A DNA stretch of 16,173 bases from Desulfuromonadaceae bacterium (GCA_016744555.1 JADGED010000033.1:1-16173), one strand, 5' to 3'. Positions 1-7,952 are shown, counted from the first letter of the stretch. The notes: generated by a model not told the origin, from the sequence alone. Program-made: numbers and translations.

Positions 1-17
1 GTTTATAAGGGGGGACG

Positions 18-479
18 ATGTCATCGATTGCTCATGTTATTTACCACGCTCTACGCATTCTTATCGTATTGACCTTTCTCGTTTCCGGGGTTTCTAAAGC
101 TTTTAACCCAGTACAGTTTGCCGCAGTGATTGAAGCTTATGGGGTATTGCCCGAGATTATGGCTTTTCCTGTCGCTGTGATTTTGATTGTGTCTGAGATT
201 GTTGCTGCGGTTGGGTTGTTGTTTGAAAAACGGGGCTCGTTAACGGCAATAACTATAATGATGCTCATTTTTCTTGCGGTTTTAAGTTACGGCATTTTTA
301 TCGGTCTCGATATCGATTGTGGTTGTTTTGGACCGAACGATCCCGAAGCCATTGCTTTTCATGATCTGCGTGGGGCTGTTGTCCGTGATTTATGGCTGCT
401 GCTTGCCATTGGCTATTTGTATCTATTTCGTTTTATCAACCGACTGACTCCATGCCACTGGATTTCAGTCAAACATTAA
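18..479 (+). CDS. MauE/DoxX-like redox-associated membrane protein
   Basis: A 153-residue integral membrane protein with about four hydrophobic helices (roughly residues 11-28, 48-70, 75-97 and 122-140). The motif VSGVSKAFNP after the first helix and the Cys pair in DCGCFG (C101, C103) after the third are typical of the MauE/DoxX-type family. Known members are linked to thiol-disulfide chemistry and electron transfer at the inner membrane, and the Cys pair is the likely redox site. The start has a strong Shine-Dalgarno (AAGGGGGG) just upstream. An exported rhodanese begins 14 bases after the stop, so the two are probably co-transcribed and may share a sulfur or thiol-related role. That role is inference; the substrate is unknown. 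The upstream part of the operon is outside the window. Confidence 0.75.
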   Translation: MSSIAHVIYHALRILIVLTFLVSGVSKAFNPVQFAAVIEAYGVLPEIMAFPVAVILIVSEIVAAVGLLFEKRGSLTAITIMMLIFLAVLSYGIFIGLDIDCGCFGPNDPEAIAFHDLRGAVVRDLWLLLAIGYLYLFRFINRLTPCHWISVKH

Positions 480-493
480 CCAGGAGGAACACA

Positions 494-1027
494 ATGTTAC
501 AAAATCGTTTTGCTACACTTATCACCCTAGTTCTCGCACTAATGTTTATCAGTACCCCAGCGTTTAGCTTTTTTGATAATAAGTTCGAAAAAGAAGTTAA
601 AAAAGAGACTGGCGCAGTTAAATTGGTCCGCGAAGTTCAGCGTGGTGGATACGATATCGTTACTACTGCTGAATTAAAAAAATGGCAGGATGATGGTAAA
701 AAGATGGTTATTGTTGATACTATGCCATTTGAATCTAGCTACAAAAAAGCTCACGTTCCTACTGCTGCACAGTTTCTGTTTCCAATTCCAGATATGAATA
801 GCTGGGACGATAAAGAGACTGCAGGAAAGTCACAGGCCGACTACGAAAAACTTCTTGGTGCAGATAAAGAGAAGACAATTGTTGTTTATTGTGGTTTTGT
901 TAAATGTACCCGAAGTCACAATGGTGCAGTTTGGGCCAAGAAAATGGGCTACAAAAACGTATATCGTTATACCGGCGGTATTTTTGCTTGGATGGGTGCA
1001 GATTTCGAAATTGAAAAAGCGGAATAA
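494..1027 (+). CDS. Exported single-domain rhodanese-like protein
   Basis: A 177-residue protein with an N-terminal signal peptide (hydrophobic stretch about residues 6-24, likely cleavage after AFS near residue 25), so it probably acts in the periplasm. The rhodanese fold is indicated by the IVD strand (D75), an HVPTA segment (residues 87-91, matching the usual HIPGA motif), and the loop VVYCGFVKCTRS, in which C133 is the expected persulfide-carrying cysteine. A second cysteine, C138, sits within the same loop. The family moves sulfane sulfur between thiol acceptors; the donor here is unknown. The ATG at 494 is chosen because CAGGAGG lies 6-7 bases upstream. An in-frame start at 392 lies inside the preceding gene and would hide the signal peptide. 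It follows the MauE/DoxX-like gene by 14 bases, suggesting an operon. Confidence 0.85.
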   Translation: MLQNRFATLITLVLALMFISTPAFSFFDNKFEKEVKKETGAVKLVREVQRGGYDIVTTAELKKWQDDGKKMVIVDTMPFESSYKKAHVPTAAQFLFPIPDMNSWDDKETAGKSQADYEKLLGADKEKTIVVYCGFVKCTRSHNGAVWAKKMGYKNVYRYTGGIFAWMGADFEIEKAE

Positions 1028-1043
1028 CTTTATTGTTTACAAT

Positions 1044-1070
1044 GCAGCCGTCCAGTTTATGGACGGCTGC
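1044..1070. terminator. Perfect 10-bp hairpin between convergent genes
   Basis: GCAGCCGTCC and GGACGGCTGC pair perfectly over 10 bp around a 7-base loop. The hairpin lies 17 bases past the rhodanese stop and between two convergent genes, as expected for a shared terminator. Neither flank has a strong T-run (TTAAAAA on the plus side), so the termination role is likely but not certain. Confidence 0.55.
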
Positions 1071-1121
1071 TTAAAAAGCTAAGTGGTTAAAGTTCGTTTT
1101 AATTGTAAAATGTCCTGCCAG

Positions 1122-1775
1122 TTATTGCTGCCCCTCTAGCTCAGATATAAACTTATCGGCTTCATTTACCGCTTTTTCTAGCTCTTTTACCAACCGTGCT
1201 ACATCATTTTGGACACTGCTTAATTCGTTTTTTAATGCAGCTACGGCACGGGCGTTGAGGTTATGCTTTAGATACAGTACTTGATCACGTAAGGGGACAA
1301 GCACCGGTTCGATTTTAGCTTCGGCGCGGCGCATACTGGTGATTAACGTTTTGCAGCGGCGCTGGGTCTCACGTAATTGCTTTTCGCTGGAACGGCGCAT
1401 GCTGGCGTTGGAGTACTGCCCAAGCTCATCTTCCCACTCGTCGAATAGCGCTGTGGCGACATCTTCTACTGCATCAATGCGGTTGGTGACCCGCTTGGCT
1501 TTATCCTCACTGTCATCCAGTACCGATTTTAGGTTGTTGTATTTATCTTCTAAATCACCACCGTCAAAACCAGTGAGGGCAGAGAAGGCTTCAAGGGCGG
1601 ATTCAAACTGCTCTTTGGCATCATTTTGCGCTTCACGGGCGTCTTCAACTCGATCAATTAAGATGTCACGTTTGTGATAACCGACCTTTTCCATGGCGGC
1701 AAAATAGGCAGTTTGGCAACCAAAAACAAACATGCACAAAAATATCGATAGCGCTAATTTCATCAATTTTGACAT
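1122..1775 (-). CDS. DUF2959-type coiled-coil lipoprotein
   Basis: A 217-residue protein with a lipoprotein signal peptide: basic N-terminus, hydrophobic core and lipobox VFGC with the lipidated cysteine at C20. It should be anchored to the membrane facing the periplasm. The rest is almost wholly helical and rich in Glu, Asp, Lys and Arg, with coiled-coil character throughout (about 35-115 and 125-215). The segments KRDILIDRVEDAREAQ, DLEDKYNNL, LFDEWEDEL, QYSNASMRRSSE and LRDQVLYLKHNLNARA match my memory of the DUF2959 family, whose function is not known. The ATG start has GGAGG about 7 bases upstream. It lies 70 bases downstream of hldD on the same strand; a shared transcript is possible, but no promoter or terminator settles it. 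A cell-envelope structural role is only a guess. Confidence 0.75.
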   Translation of the reverse strand: MSKLMKLALSIFLCMFVFGCQTAYFAAMEKVGYHKRDILIDRVEDAREAQNDAKEQFESALEAFSALTGFDGGDLEDKYNNLKSVLDDSEDKAKRVTNRIDAVEDVATALFDEWEDELGQYSNASMRRSSEKQLRETQRRCKTLITSMRRAEAKIEPVLVPLRDQVLYLKHNLNARAVAALKNELSSVQNDVARLVKELEKAVNEADKFISELEGQQ

Positions 1776-1845
1776 TGATTACCTCCACAAAAAGTAACGT
1801 GAACTGCTGTGGTTTACCATGCAGAATGTATTGCTACGGACTAAA

Positions 1846-2841
1846 TTAATCCCCCAGATGGCTGTTGGGCACTAGGTAGTTAACGACATAATCGCGTACC
1901 GCATCTTGCAGTGACATTTGCTCACTGCTGAAGCCAGTTGCCTGGAGTTTGCTTATGTCAGAACAGGTGTAATATTGGTATTTACCTTTTAGCGCCTCGG
2001 GCATTTCGACATATTCAATATTTACCTCTTTGTCGAGGGCGGCAAAGATTGCTGTTGCCAGTGAGTTCCACGAATTAGCCCCAGAGCTGCCGATATTATA
2101 TAGACCATTAGCTTCTGGGTGGGCGAGGAAGTGGAGGGTCATGTTGACGACATCTTTAACATAGACAAAATCGCGCATTTGTTCACCATCGCCGTATTCT
2201 GGCAGGTACGATTTAAAAAGGCCGATTTTGCCGGTCTCCAATATTTGTTTGTAGGCCTTGATTACCAGAGAACTCATCTCCCCCTTGTGGTATTCGTTTG
2301 GACCAAAGACGTTAAAAAATTTCAGACCGACAATGTCAGACAGAATTCCTTCACGTTTTGCCCATTGATCGAACATCTGCTTCGAATAACCATACATATT
2401 TAAGGGGCGCAATGTGTCGAGAGTCGCTTCATCGTCATTGAAGCCCTTAACGCCATCACCATAAGTGGCCGCACTGGAGGCGTAGATAAAACGTGCTTCA
2501 CAGCGTATGGCAAACAGCGCCATCTGCTTGGTGTACTCAAAATTATTCTGGATTAAATAGCGGGCATCGAGCTCCGTGGTAGCGGAACAGGCACCCATGT
2601 GGATAACTGCTTCCAGATCGTTTTCACCTAGTTCGTAGTAGTTATGTAGCTGATCGGCAATAACTAGCTCCATGAAATCATCTTTTTCGATATAGTCAGC
2701 ATATTTGAGAGCAGCTAAATTTTTCCATTTTTCGCTGCTGCCGAGGGAGTCGACGATTAAAATGTCGCTACGCCCCATTTCATTTAGTTGCCAGACGATT
2801 GCACTACCGATAAATCCAGCTCCACCAGTTACAATGATCAC
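1846..2841 (-). CDS. hldD: ADP-L-glycero-D-manno-heptose 6-epimerase
   Basis: A 331-residue cytoplasmic enzyme of the extended short-chain dehydrogenase family that converts ADP-D-glycero- to ADP-L-glycero-D-manno-heptose, the last step in making the heptose donor for the LPS inner core. Visible features are the NAD(P)-binding TGGAGFIG at residues 5-12, the YxxxK catalytic pair Y150 and K154 in NMYGYSK, a serine-rich ASSAATYGDG segment (121-130), and the FNVFGPNEYHKG motif (176-187) whose lysine (K186) corresponds to the second catalytic lysine of E. coli HldD. Length fits the family (about 310-330). The start codon is GTG, with AAGGA 8-9 bases upstream, and the glycine-rich loop begins at once, so the start is secure. 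No other LPS genes are visible beside it. Confidence 0.93.
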   Translation of the reverse strand: MIIVTGGAGFIGSAIVWQLNEMGRSDILIVDSLGSSEKWKNLAALKYADYIEKDDFMELVIADQLHNYYELGENDLEAVIHMGACSATTELDARYLIQNNFEYTKQMALFAIRCEARFIYASSAATYGDGVKGFNDDEATLDTLRPLNMYGYSKQMFDQWAKREGILSDIVGLKFFNVFGPNEYHKGEMSSLVIKAYKQILETGKIGLFKSYLPEYGDGEQMRDFVYVKDVVNMTLHFLAHPEANGLYNIGSSGANSWNSLATAIFAALDKEVNIEYVEMPEALKGKYQYYTCSDISKLQATGFSSEQMSLQDAVRDYVVNYLVPNSHLGD

Positions 2842-3008
2842 GTGATTAATTCCTTTATTTTATTGGTGTAAATGGCGCAAAATTGACCATTACAATTATT
2901 TTTACGGTTACCAACTTTACGAGCGTCCTTTATAGCATAAAACCGCCAATGGTTAGAACCGTAGAGACGCTACATGTACCGTACCTATATTCGTCCTTAA
3001 AGTTTAAC

Positions 3009-3014
3009 TATAAT
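3009..3014 (+). promoter_or_regulatory. Possible -10 box for the hydrolase gene
   Basis: A perfect TATAAT lies 39 bases before the ATG at 3054, in the 212-base gap between divergent genes. The sequence about 17 bases upstream (TATATT) is a poor -35 match, so this is a weak call. No convincing promoter for hldD is seen on the other strand in this gap. Confidence 0.3.
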
Positions 3015-3053
3015 GGCCGAAAACTCAAACCTTTTGTGTCGACGAGGTAAAAT

Positions 3054-3803
3054 ATGGCAGATGTCCTTAACCACCGTTTAATTAGTGAACGATACTTTTT
3101 TCCTCGTGATGGCTCTTTTGTGGCACCGTTTTGGGTTGATTGTGGCGACGCTAAATTGGCGTGTAGTTACCACGAGATCGACCCCGCAGCAAAAACGCTG
3201 ATCCATTTTCATGGCAATGGTGAAATCGTTGATGATTGGCAAGGCGATTTTGTCAGTTTAATTCAGCAGATGGGCTGTAATGTTTTTCTGGCCGAATTAC
3301 GTGGTTATGGACAGTCAACAGGGGAGCCGCAGTTGGGCAAAATGGTTGATGATGTTGTTGCCACGGTGGCGGCGTTGAGTAGGCCTGCAAATGAATTGAT
3401 ATTTTTTGGCCGCAGTGTCGGTTCAATTTTTGCGATTCAAGCGGCGGCTCAATTTCCACAGGCTGCAGGCTTGATTTTGGAAAGTGGGGTTGCCGATGTG
3501 TTGGAGCGGTTGCTGTTGCGAGTTGAGCCCAGTGAATTGGGTGTTACTGCTGCTGAATTTGAAGCGGAAGTAGATTGTAAATTGAACCACCAGCGAAAGA
3601 TGGCTGCCTTTCCTGGCCCAGTGATGGTTCTGCATACTCAAAATGATGGTTTAGTCGATGTTAGCCACGGGCAGCGGCTTTATGATTGGGCCGTGGGTGA
3701 GAAAAAAATAAAAATATTTCCACAAGGGAACCATAACGACATTATGTATGTTAACGCTCGGGAATATTTTTCTTTGATTGCCGAATTTATTGCCAAAGTT
3801 TAG
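3054..3803 (+). CDS. Alpha/beta hydrolase (serine hydrolase)
   Basis: A 249-residue cytoplasmic protein with the full alpha/beta-hydrolase signature. HFHGNGE at 51-57 is the oxyanion-hole segment. LRGYGQSTGEP (82-92) is the usual loop after strand 4. GRSVGS at 119-124 is the nucleophile elbow with S121. The likely acid is D198 in HTQND and the likely catalytic histidine is H227 in GNHND. The pattern resembles the BEM46/FrsA-like group of small esterases or peptidases; no substrate can be named. The start is supported by GAGG about 6 bases before the ATG. It is the first gene of a plus-strand run with an FmdE-like protein (62 bases later) and a Nudix hydrolase. No signal peptide is seen. Confidence 0.85.
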   Translation: MADVLNHRLISERYFFPRDGSFVAPFWVDCGDAKLACSYHEIDPAAKTLIHFHGNGEIVDDWQGDFVSLIQQMGCNVFLAELRGYGQSTGEPQLGKMVDDVVATVAALSRPANELIFFGRSVGSIFAIQAAAQFPQAAGLILESGVADVLERLLLRVEPSELGVTAAEFEAEVDCKLNHQRKMAAFPGPVMVLHTQNDGLVDVSHGQRLYDWAVGEKKIKIFPQGNHNDIMYVNAREYFSLIAEFIAKV

Positions 3804-3865
3804 GTTCTTAATGTGTTTTTGTTCTGGTGGTTACGGATTAACACTAAAATGTACATGGAGATAAT

Positions 3866-4468
3866 ATGAAATATCCAAAGTTTTTTGACAGTATTGCGCC
3901 GATTGCAATGTTTGATCCTTTGGCACAACAGCTTGGCGTTGTTGCTGATGGTTTGATTTCATATACTTACCTCGATATGGTCAAGCTCGCTGGACACTCT
4001 TGTCCGACCGTTGCTGGGGCGTGGATAATGTCTAGCTTGGGGTTGCAGAAGCTTTATGGTGAAGCGCCGCCTGAGCGGGGAAATATCAAGGTCGAGTTGC
4101 AGGGCGAACTTACTGCTGGGGTAGCTGGAGTGATTGGCCAGTGTCTCTCTTTGGTGACTGGTGCTGCGAATGAAGGTGGCTTCAAGGGGATTGGGGCAAG
4201 CTTTGCCCGTAATAATCGTTTGTTTTTTGGTTGTGACATTGCTGGCGATGTGCGATTGACCCGTCTTGATAATGGCGAAAGCGTGATTATGACATATGAC
4301 CCTAGTGTCATCCCTTTTCATCCACAAGTTAAACCCCTAATGCAAAAAATCGGACAAGGAACAATCGCTGCAGATGAAAAAGTATTTTTTGCAACTGAAT
4401 GGCAAAATCGAGTTGAAAAAATACTTGCCAGTCCTGAAAGGTGGGAACAATTTCTGTTTTTTGGATAA
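3866..4468 (+). CDS. FmdE-like domain protein
   Basis: A 200-residue soluble protein. The segment KLAGHSCPTVAGAW (residues 40-53, with H44 and C46) resembles the metal-binding HxCP motif of the FmdE superfamily, named after subunit E of formylmethanofuran dehydrogenase. A later stretch rich in glycine (103-110) followed by a hydrophobic strand with C123 also fits that fold. It lacks the C-terminal zinc-finger cysteines of some FmdE proteins. Free-standing FmdE-like proteins occur in anaerobic bacteria without methanogenesis genes, and their role is generally unknown; a metal- or cofactor-binding role is inference. The ATG has GGAG 6-7 bases upstream. A terminator-like hairpin follows its stop. 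Assignment is by motif resemblance only. Confidence 0.55.
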   Translation: MKYPKFFDSIAPIAMFDPLAQQLGVVADGLISYTYLDMVKLAGHSCPTVAGAWIMSSLGLQKLYGEAPPERGNIKVELQGELTAGVAGVIGQCLSLVTGAANEGGFKGIGASFARNNRLFFGCDIAGDVRLTRLDNGESVIMTYDPSVIPFHPQVKPLMQKIGQGTIAADEKVFFATEWQNRVEKILASPERWEQFLFFG

Positions 4469-4491
4469 AGGTTAAAAATGTAGATATTGTC

Positions 4492-4515
4492 CAGTGGCTT
4501 TTATGCCGCTGTTTT
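4492..4515 (+). terminator. Hairpin plus T-run after the FmdE-like gene
   Basis: CAGTGGC and GCCGCTG form a 7-bp stem with one G-T pair around a 6-base loop, followed by TTTT. It lies between the FmdE-like stop and the Nudix start, so it could end or attenuate the upstream transcript. The T-run is short. Confidence 0.45.
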
Positions 4516-4535
4516 AAACCAGGTTAAGGAAATAT

Positions 4536-5117
4536 ATGCCATTTAAAATTGTAAACTTTACTGTTGCTCCGCAGCAGGAACAAAAATTTGTGCAACCGGT
4601 GCAGCTTAACTATTTACAGAATGGAACCCAACGTTCGTGGGAAGCGGTCAAAAGTCATGACAGTGTTTCAGTTTTGCTTTATCACCGCGAAAAGAAATCT
4701 TTTTTGGTGGTAAAACAATTTCGGCCACCGGTTTATATGACTCACAAGCGCAGCTGCACTTACGAATTATGTGCCGGCATCGTTGATAAACAAACTTCGC
4801 TAGAGCAAATTACCTTAGAAGAGATTGACGAAGAGTGTGGTTATGCAGTGGCGCCGGAGAATTTGGAAAAAATCAGTTCGTTTTTTACCAATGTTGGCAT
4901 TACCGGAAGTAAACAGCACCTCTATTTTGCTACCATCGATGAATCGATGAAAGTCCATAGTGGTGGCGGCATCAGTGACGAGCAAATTGTGCTGGAATTT
5001 ATCCCTGTAGCTACTGCTAGAGAGTTTTTGTTTGACGAACAATTCGCCAAAACCCCTGGTTTGATGTTTGCTTTTTACTGGTTTTTTGATCGCTATAAAG
5101 AGGGTGAAAATGGATAA
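4536..5117 (+). CDS. Nudix hydrolase, sugar-nucleotide pyrophosphatase type (NUDT14-like)
   Basis: A 193-residue cytoplasmic Nudix enzyme. The Nudix helix spans G81 to Y103 and keeps the metal-binding glutamates (E96, E99, E100) in EEIDEECGY. The surrounding motifs VKQFRPPVY (59-67), TYELCAGIVDK (75-85) and GITGSKQHLYFA (121-132) resemble human NUDT14, a UDP-glucose pyrophosphatase, and ADP-sugar pyrophosphatases. The likely reaction is cleavage of a nucleoside-diphosphate sugar to NMP and sugar phosphate; the exact sugar is not readable from sequence. The classical arginine of the box is replaced by E95, and the first glutamate by T87; NUDT14-type boxes are also degenerate at these sites. 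AAGGA precedes the ATG by 6-7 bases. Confidence 0.85.
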   Translation: MPFKIVNFTVAPQQEQKFVQPVQLNYLQNGTQRSWEAVKSHDSVSVLLYHREKKSFLVVKQFRPPVYMTHKRSCTYELCAGIVDKQTSLEQITLEEIDEECGYAVAPENLEKISSFFTNVGITGSKQHLYFATIDESMKVHSGGGISDEQIVLEFIPVATAREFLFDEQFAKTPGLMFAFYWFFDRYKEGENG

Positions 5118-5402
5118 TTGTAATGGCGGATGGTTGCTCTGATGAGAACTTATATCCGCTACATTTTGTACCCATAAACTCTATAGCTATTTCGATTCTT
5201 TTAGGTACTATATTTGTGGCGCTCATATGTAGCGGGTGGCAAATATTGATGTGAGTATCTAAAATTCACACATTTATACAGAGTGGAACAGACAAGAGTT
5301 GGGCGCAGTTTACTCTTTTTAAGTAGTTCGAAATAATCCAGAAGTTGTTACTAAAAGTAAAAACCGATTTATAAAATACCAAATACCGTGCCTTGCCGGA
5401 AA
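5118..5402. other. Intergenic gap between convergent genes with nested inverted repeats
   Basis: No credible gene is seen in these 285 bases. They contain an exact 9-bp inverted repeat (CCGCTACAT at 5156-5164 and ATGTAGCGG at 5227-5235) enclosing a 5-bp one (GTACC at 5168-5172, GGTAC at 5204-5208). No clear intrinsic terminator for either flanking gene is visible. Confidence 0.5.
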
Positions 5403-7871
5403 CTATTCCTTCTCTCCATCCAGAACTTGTCTAATTGTCTGCAGCAGTTCGGGCAGAACAAGAGGTTTTATCATAAAAGCACTGAGCCCCAATTCTCTAG
5501 CCTTGTCTTCATCAACCTTGCTACTAAATCCGGTGCACAGGATTGTGGGAACCTTTAGGTTGATCTGTTTGAGTTTTTCAATTAACTCTGCTCCGGTAAG
5601 CTCAGGCATCGTTTGATCGGTGATAACCAGGTCAAACTGATTGGGGTTAGCTTGGAAAAGCTTCAGGGCTTCTTGACTGCTGGTCATGGCGGTGACTTGG
5701 TAGCCACTTTTGGCAAGCAGTTGTTCTCCCAGGTTCGCTAGTGTCGTGTCATCATCGACAAAGAGGATTCTTTCTGTCCCTTTGGGCATATCTTCGTTGC
5801 TTGGTTTTGTTTCTTTGGCGGTTTCATTGGTGATCGGAAAATAGATATTAAAAATAGTTCCCCGAGCTAGGATGCTGCTGACCTTTATAAGTCCACCGTG
5901 TTGAGCAACAATCCCCTGCACCGTAGAAAGTCCCATCCCCGCACCTTCGTAGTCTTCTTTAGTGGTAAAGAATGGATCAAAAATTTTAGCTACAATTTCA
6001 GCAGGCATGCCACAGCCCGTATCCTGGATACTAAGGTTGGCATAAGAGCCGGGTATTGCTTCGTACTGGGGGGGGATATCTTTCTCTTCTAGCTCAACAG
6101 GGGTAAGTGAAATTATTAACTCACCTTTTTCATCCATAGCTTGTACAGCATTATTTATGCTGTTGACCAGCACTTCCTGAATCTGTGAAGGATCTGCGTT
6201 TATAAAGTTTGAGTCGCAACTGGGATCGATGTTTTTTTGTAAAGTTATGGTCGTAGGCAATGTAGGACCTAGCAAGGAAATGGTTTCATTTATAATGGTC
6301 AGCAATAGCATTGGGGCTTTATTTTGCACCCCCTTACGACTGTAAGTGATGATTTTATTGACAAGATCTTTAGAGCGCATGATCGCAACTTTAGCGTTCT
6401 TTAGCAGTTCTTGAACGTTAGGATCTTGACTTTTGAGCTGTGTGAGTTCGATATTACCGAGAATGATAGCAAGGTTATTGTTAAAGTTATGGGCCATTCC
6501 TCCGGCCATATAACCAACGGCTTCCATTTTATGTTTCTGGTGGAGTTGTTCTTTAAGAGTTTGGCGCTCTTGTTCGGCGTGTTTGCGGTCGGTAATGTCA
6601 AATGTAACCCCCAACGTTCCTATAACTTCGCCTAAGCTATCACGTAGAGGGTGAATGGTAAAAAGAACCGGGAATTGTTCTCCCGATTTTCTAAGCAGGT
6701 TGGATTCTCCAGAAAACCCTTTCTTTCCTTGTTTAAGAGCCAGTTGCATTGTAGGAAAGTTCTCCCAATCTCTTTTGGGATGAAGAATGGCTACTCGCTG
6801 GCCGATAACCTCCTGGGCCGGATATTCAAACATTTTCTCGGCTCCTGGGCTGAAACTTCTTATTATTGTGCCTTCACCGCCAAGATCGGTTGTTACAAAT
6901 GCGACATTATCCGCGGCTTCAAATATTGTGCGTAGATGTTCTTCACTCTCGCGAAGTTTTTCTCCTTGGACTGTTATTTCCTTTGTCGCTTTTTCGATTT
7001 CTGACTGTAAATACCTGCGCCTTATAAATATAAAAAAGAGAAAAGAACTGGAAAGTAACGCAAGAAGTCCAATGGTGATGAGTAGTGTCGTTTTGATACT
7101 TGTTGACAAGCCAGAAGCGACAATAGTGTGTGTGATTTGCCACTTCCCTTCAGGGAGTGTGATTGATGTGATGGTTGGATTTGCTGCAAACGTTCCAGCA
7201 GAGCCATAAAAAACATCACCTGTTGTTGTATTTCGTAAAGCAAGATGGTCTGAAGATGTTAAACCTGCAACTTTTAGCATTTCGGATACATCTAGCACCA
7301 TCGTAACAAAGCCCCAGAATTTTTCCTTTTGATAAATAGGGAGTCTGGCGACTAGGCCGAGGCTGCCATCCTGCCGTAATGGGTATGGGCCATTTATACC
7401 AATTTTCCTGTCTTTGATTGTTTGCAGAATTTTTCTATGTACATGTGCACGTTTATCGGTCAGCAAGTTGTGGCCGAACATCTTTGCGTACTCAGTGTCA
7501 GGGTAAATATATTGATGAATACCACCTGGAGCAATGGTTACATTGCGGATGTCAGAAATGGAACTGTAAAGCTCTTTCAGGAAGAAATTAGCGGTGTCAC
7601 GGGCAGGGTGGTTTTGCTGTTTATCAAAATAATCAGGATTTGAAAGGACAAAGGCACGAACACCATACAGTAAGGCAAAGCGATGGTTAATGATCTGGGT
7701 TAACGTGTTGGCTGTGGATGTAAGTTTTTCATCCTGCGAAAATTGTTGCTTCTGTTTTAGGGTCAGGTCGTAGTAGTTAATCGCATACCAGAAGCCAGAA
7801 AAGACCACGATAAAAAATAAGGTTGAGATACCCAGCGCTTTGAATATAAAAAGTTTATCACCAGTCGACAT
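5403..7871 (-). CDS. Hybrid sensor histidine kinase (CHASE-PAS-HisKA-HATPase-receiver)
   Basis: An 822-residue membrane sensor kinase. Domains in order: a first transmembrane helix (about 10-32); an extracytoplasmic CHASE-like sensor (about 60-205); a second transmembrane helix (about 260-285); a PAS domain (about 309-430) ending in a PAC segment GVTFDITDRK; a HisKA dimerisation helix with phospho-acceptor H461 in AGGMAHNFNNNL; and an ATPase domain with N-box N574, DTGCGM (617-622), FDPFFTTK (631-638) and GAGMGLS (643-649). The receiver domain (about 702-817) has acidic residues D706-D708, phospho-acceptor D752 in ITDQTMP, T780 and K802. It probably senses a periplasmic ligand and autophosphorylates. 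The output is unknown, as no DNA-binding regulator is adjacent. The ATG at 7871 is preferred over the TTG one codon upstream because AGGGG is 5 bases before the ATG but too close to the TTG. The residue after the phospho-acceptor His is Asn rather than Asp/Glu. Confidence 0.92.
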   Translation of the reverse strand: MSTGDKLFIFKALGISTLFFIVVFSGFWYAINYYDLTLKQKQQFSQDEKLTSTANTLTQIINHRFALLYGVRAFVLSNPDYFDKQQNHPARDTANFFLKELYSSISDIRNVTIAPGGIHQYIYPDTEYAKMFGHNLLTDKRAHVHRKILQTIKDRKIGINGPYPLRQDGSLGLVARLPIYQKEKFWGFVTMVLDVSEMLKVAGLTSSDHLALRNTTTGDVFYGSAGTFAANPTITSITLPEGKWQITHTIVASGLSTSIKTTLLITIGLLALLSSSFLFFIFIRRRYLQSEIEKATKEITVQGEKLRESEEHLRTIFEAADNVAFVTTDLGGEGTIIRSFSPGAEKMFEYPAQEVIGQRVAILHPKRDWENFPTMQLALKQGKKGFSGESNLLRKSGEQFPVLFTIHPLRDSLGEVIGTLGVTFDITDRKHAEQERQTLKEQLHQKHKMEAVGYMAGGMAHNFNNNLAIILGNIELTQLKSQDPNVQELLKNAKVAIMRSKDLVNKIITYSRKGVQNKAPMLLLTIINETISLLGPTLPTTITLQKNIDPSCDSNFINADPSQIQEVLVNSINNAVQAMDEKGELIISLTPVELEEKDIPPQYEAIPGSYANLSIQDTGCGMPAEIVAKIFDPFFTTKEDYEGAGMGLSTVQGIVAQHGGLIKVSSILARGTIFNIYFPITNETAKETKPSNEDMPKGTERILFVDDDTTLANLGEQLLAKSGYQVTAMTSSQEALKLFQANPNQFDLVITDQTMPELTGAELIEKLKQINLKVPTILCTGFSSKVDEDKARELGLSAFMIKPLVLPELLQTIRQVLDGEKE

Positions 7872-7880
7872 CAAAACCCC

Positions 7881-7941
7881 TAGATTAGAATGAAGGAATA
7901 TGTATCGGAGTGCAAAAGACTTTTAATCGCTATCTAATCTA
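7881..7941 (-). repeat. 9-bp inverted repeat in the kinase leader
   Basis: TAGATTAGA (7881-7889) and TCTAATCTA (7933-7941) are exact reverse complements, 43 bases apart. In the minus-strand mRNA the downstream arm directly abuts the AGGGG Shine-Dalgarno of the kinase gene, so pairing could affect ribosome access. It could also be a paired operator site. Confidence 0.45.
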
Positions 7942-7952
7942 CACCTCTTTGA

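Noticed and set aside
392..493. Upstream in-frame start for the rhodanese
   Set aside because: It lies inside the MauE/DoxX-like gene, has no good ribosome site and would bury the signal peptide; the ATG at 494 has AGGAGG.
3121..3135. TGGCAC-type sigma-54 promoter lookalike
   Set aside because: It lies inside the hydrolase coding region, and the downstream GC element does not match.
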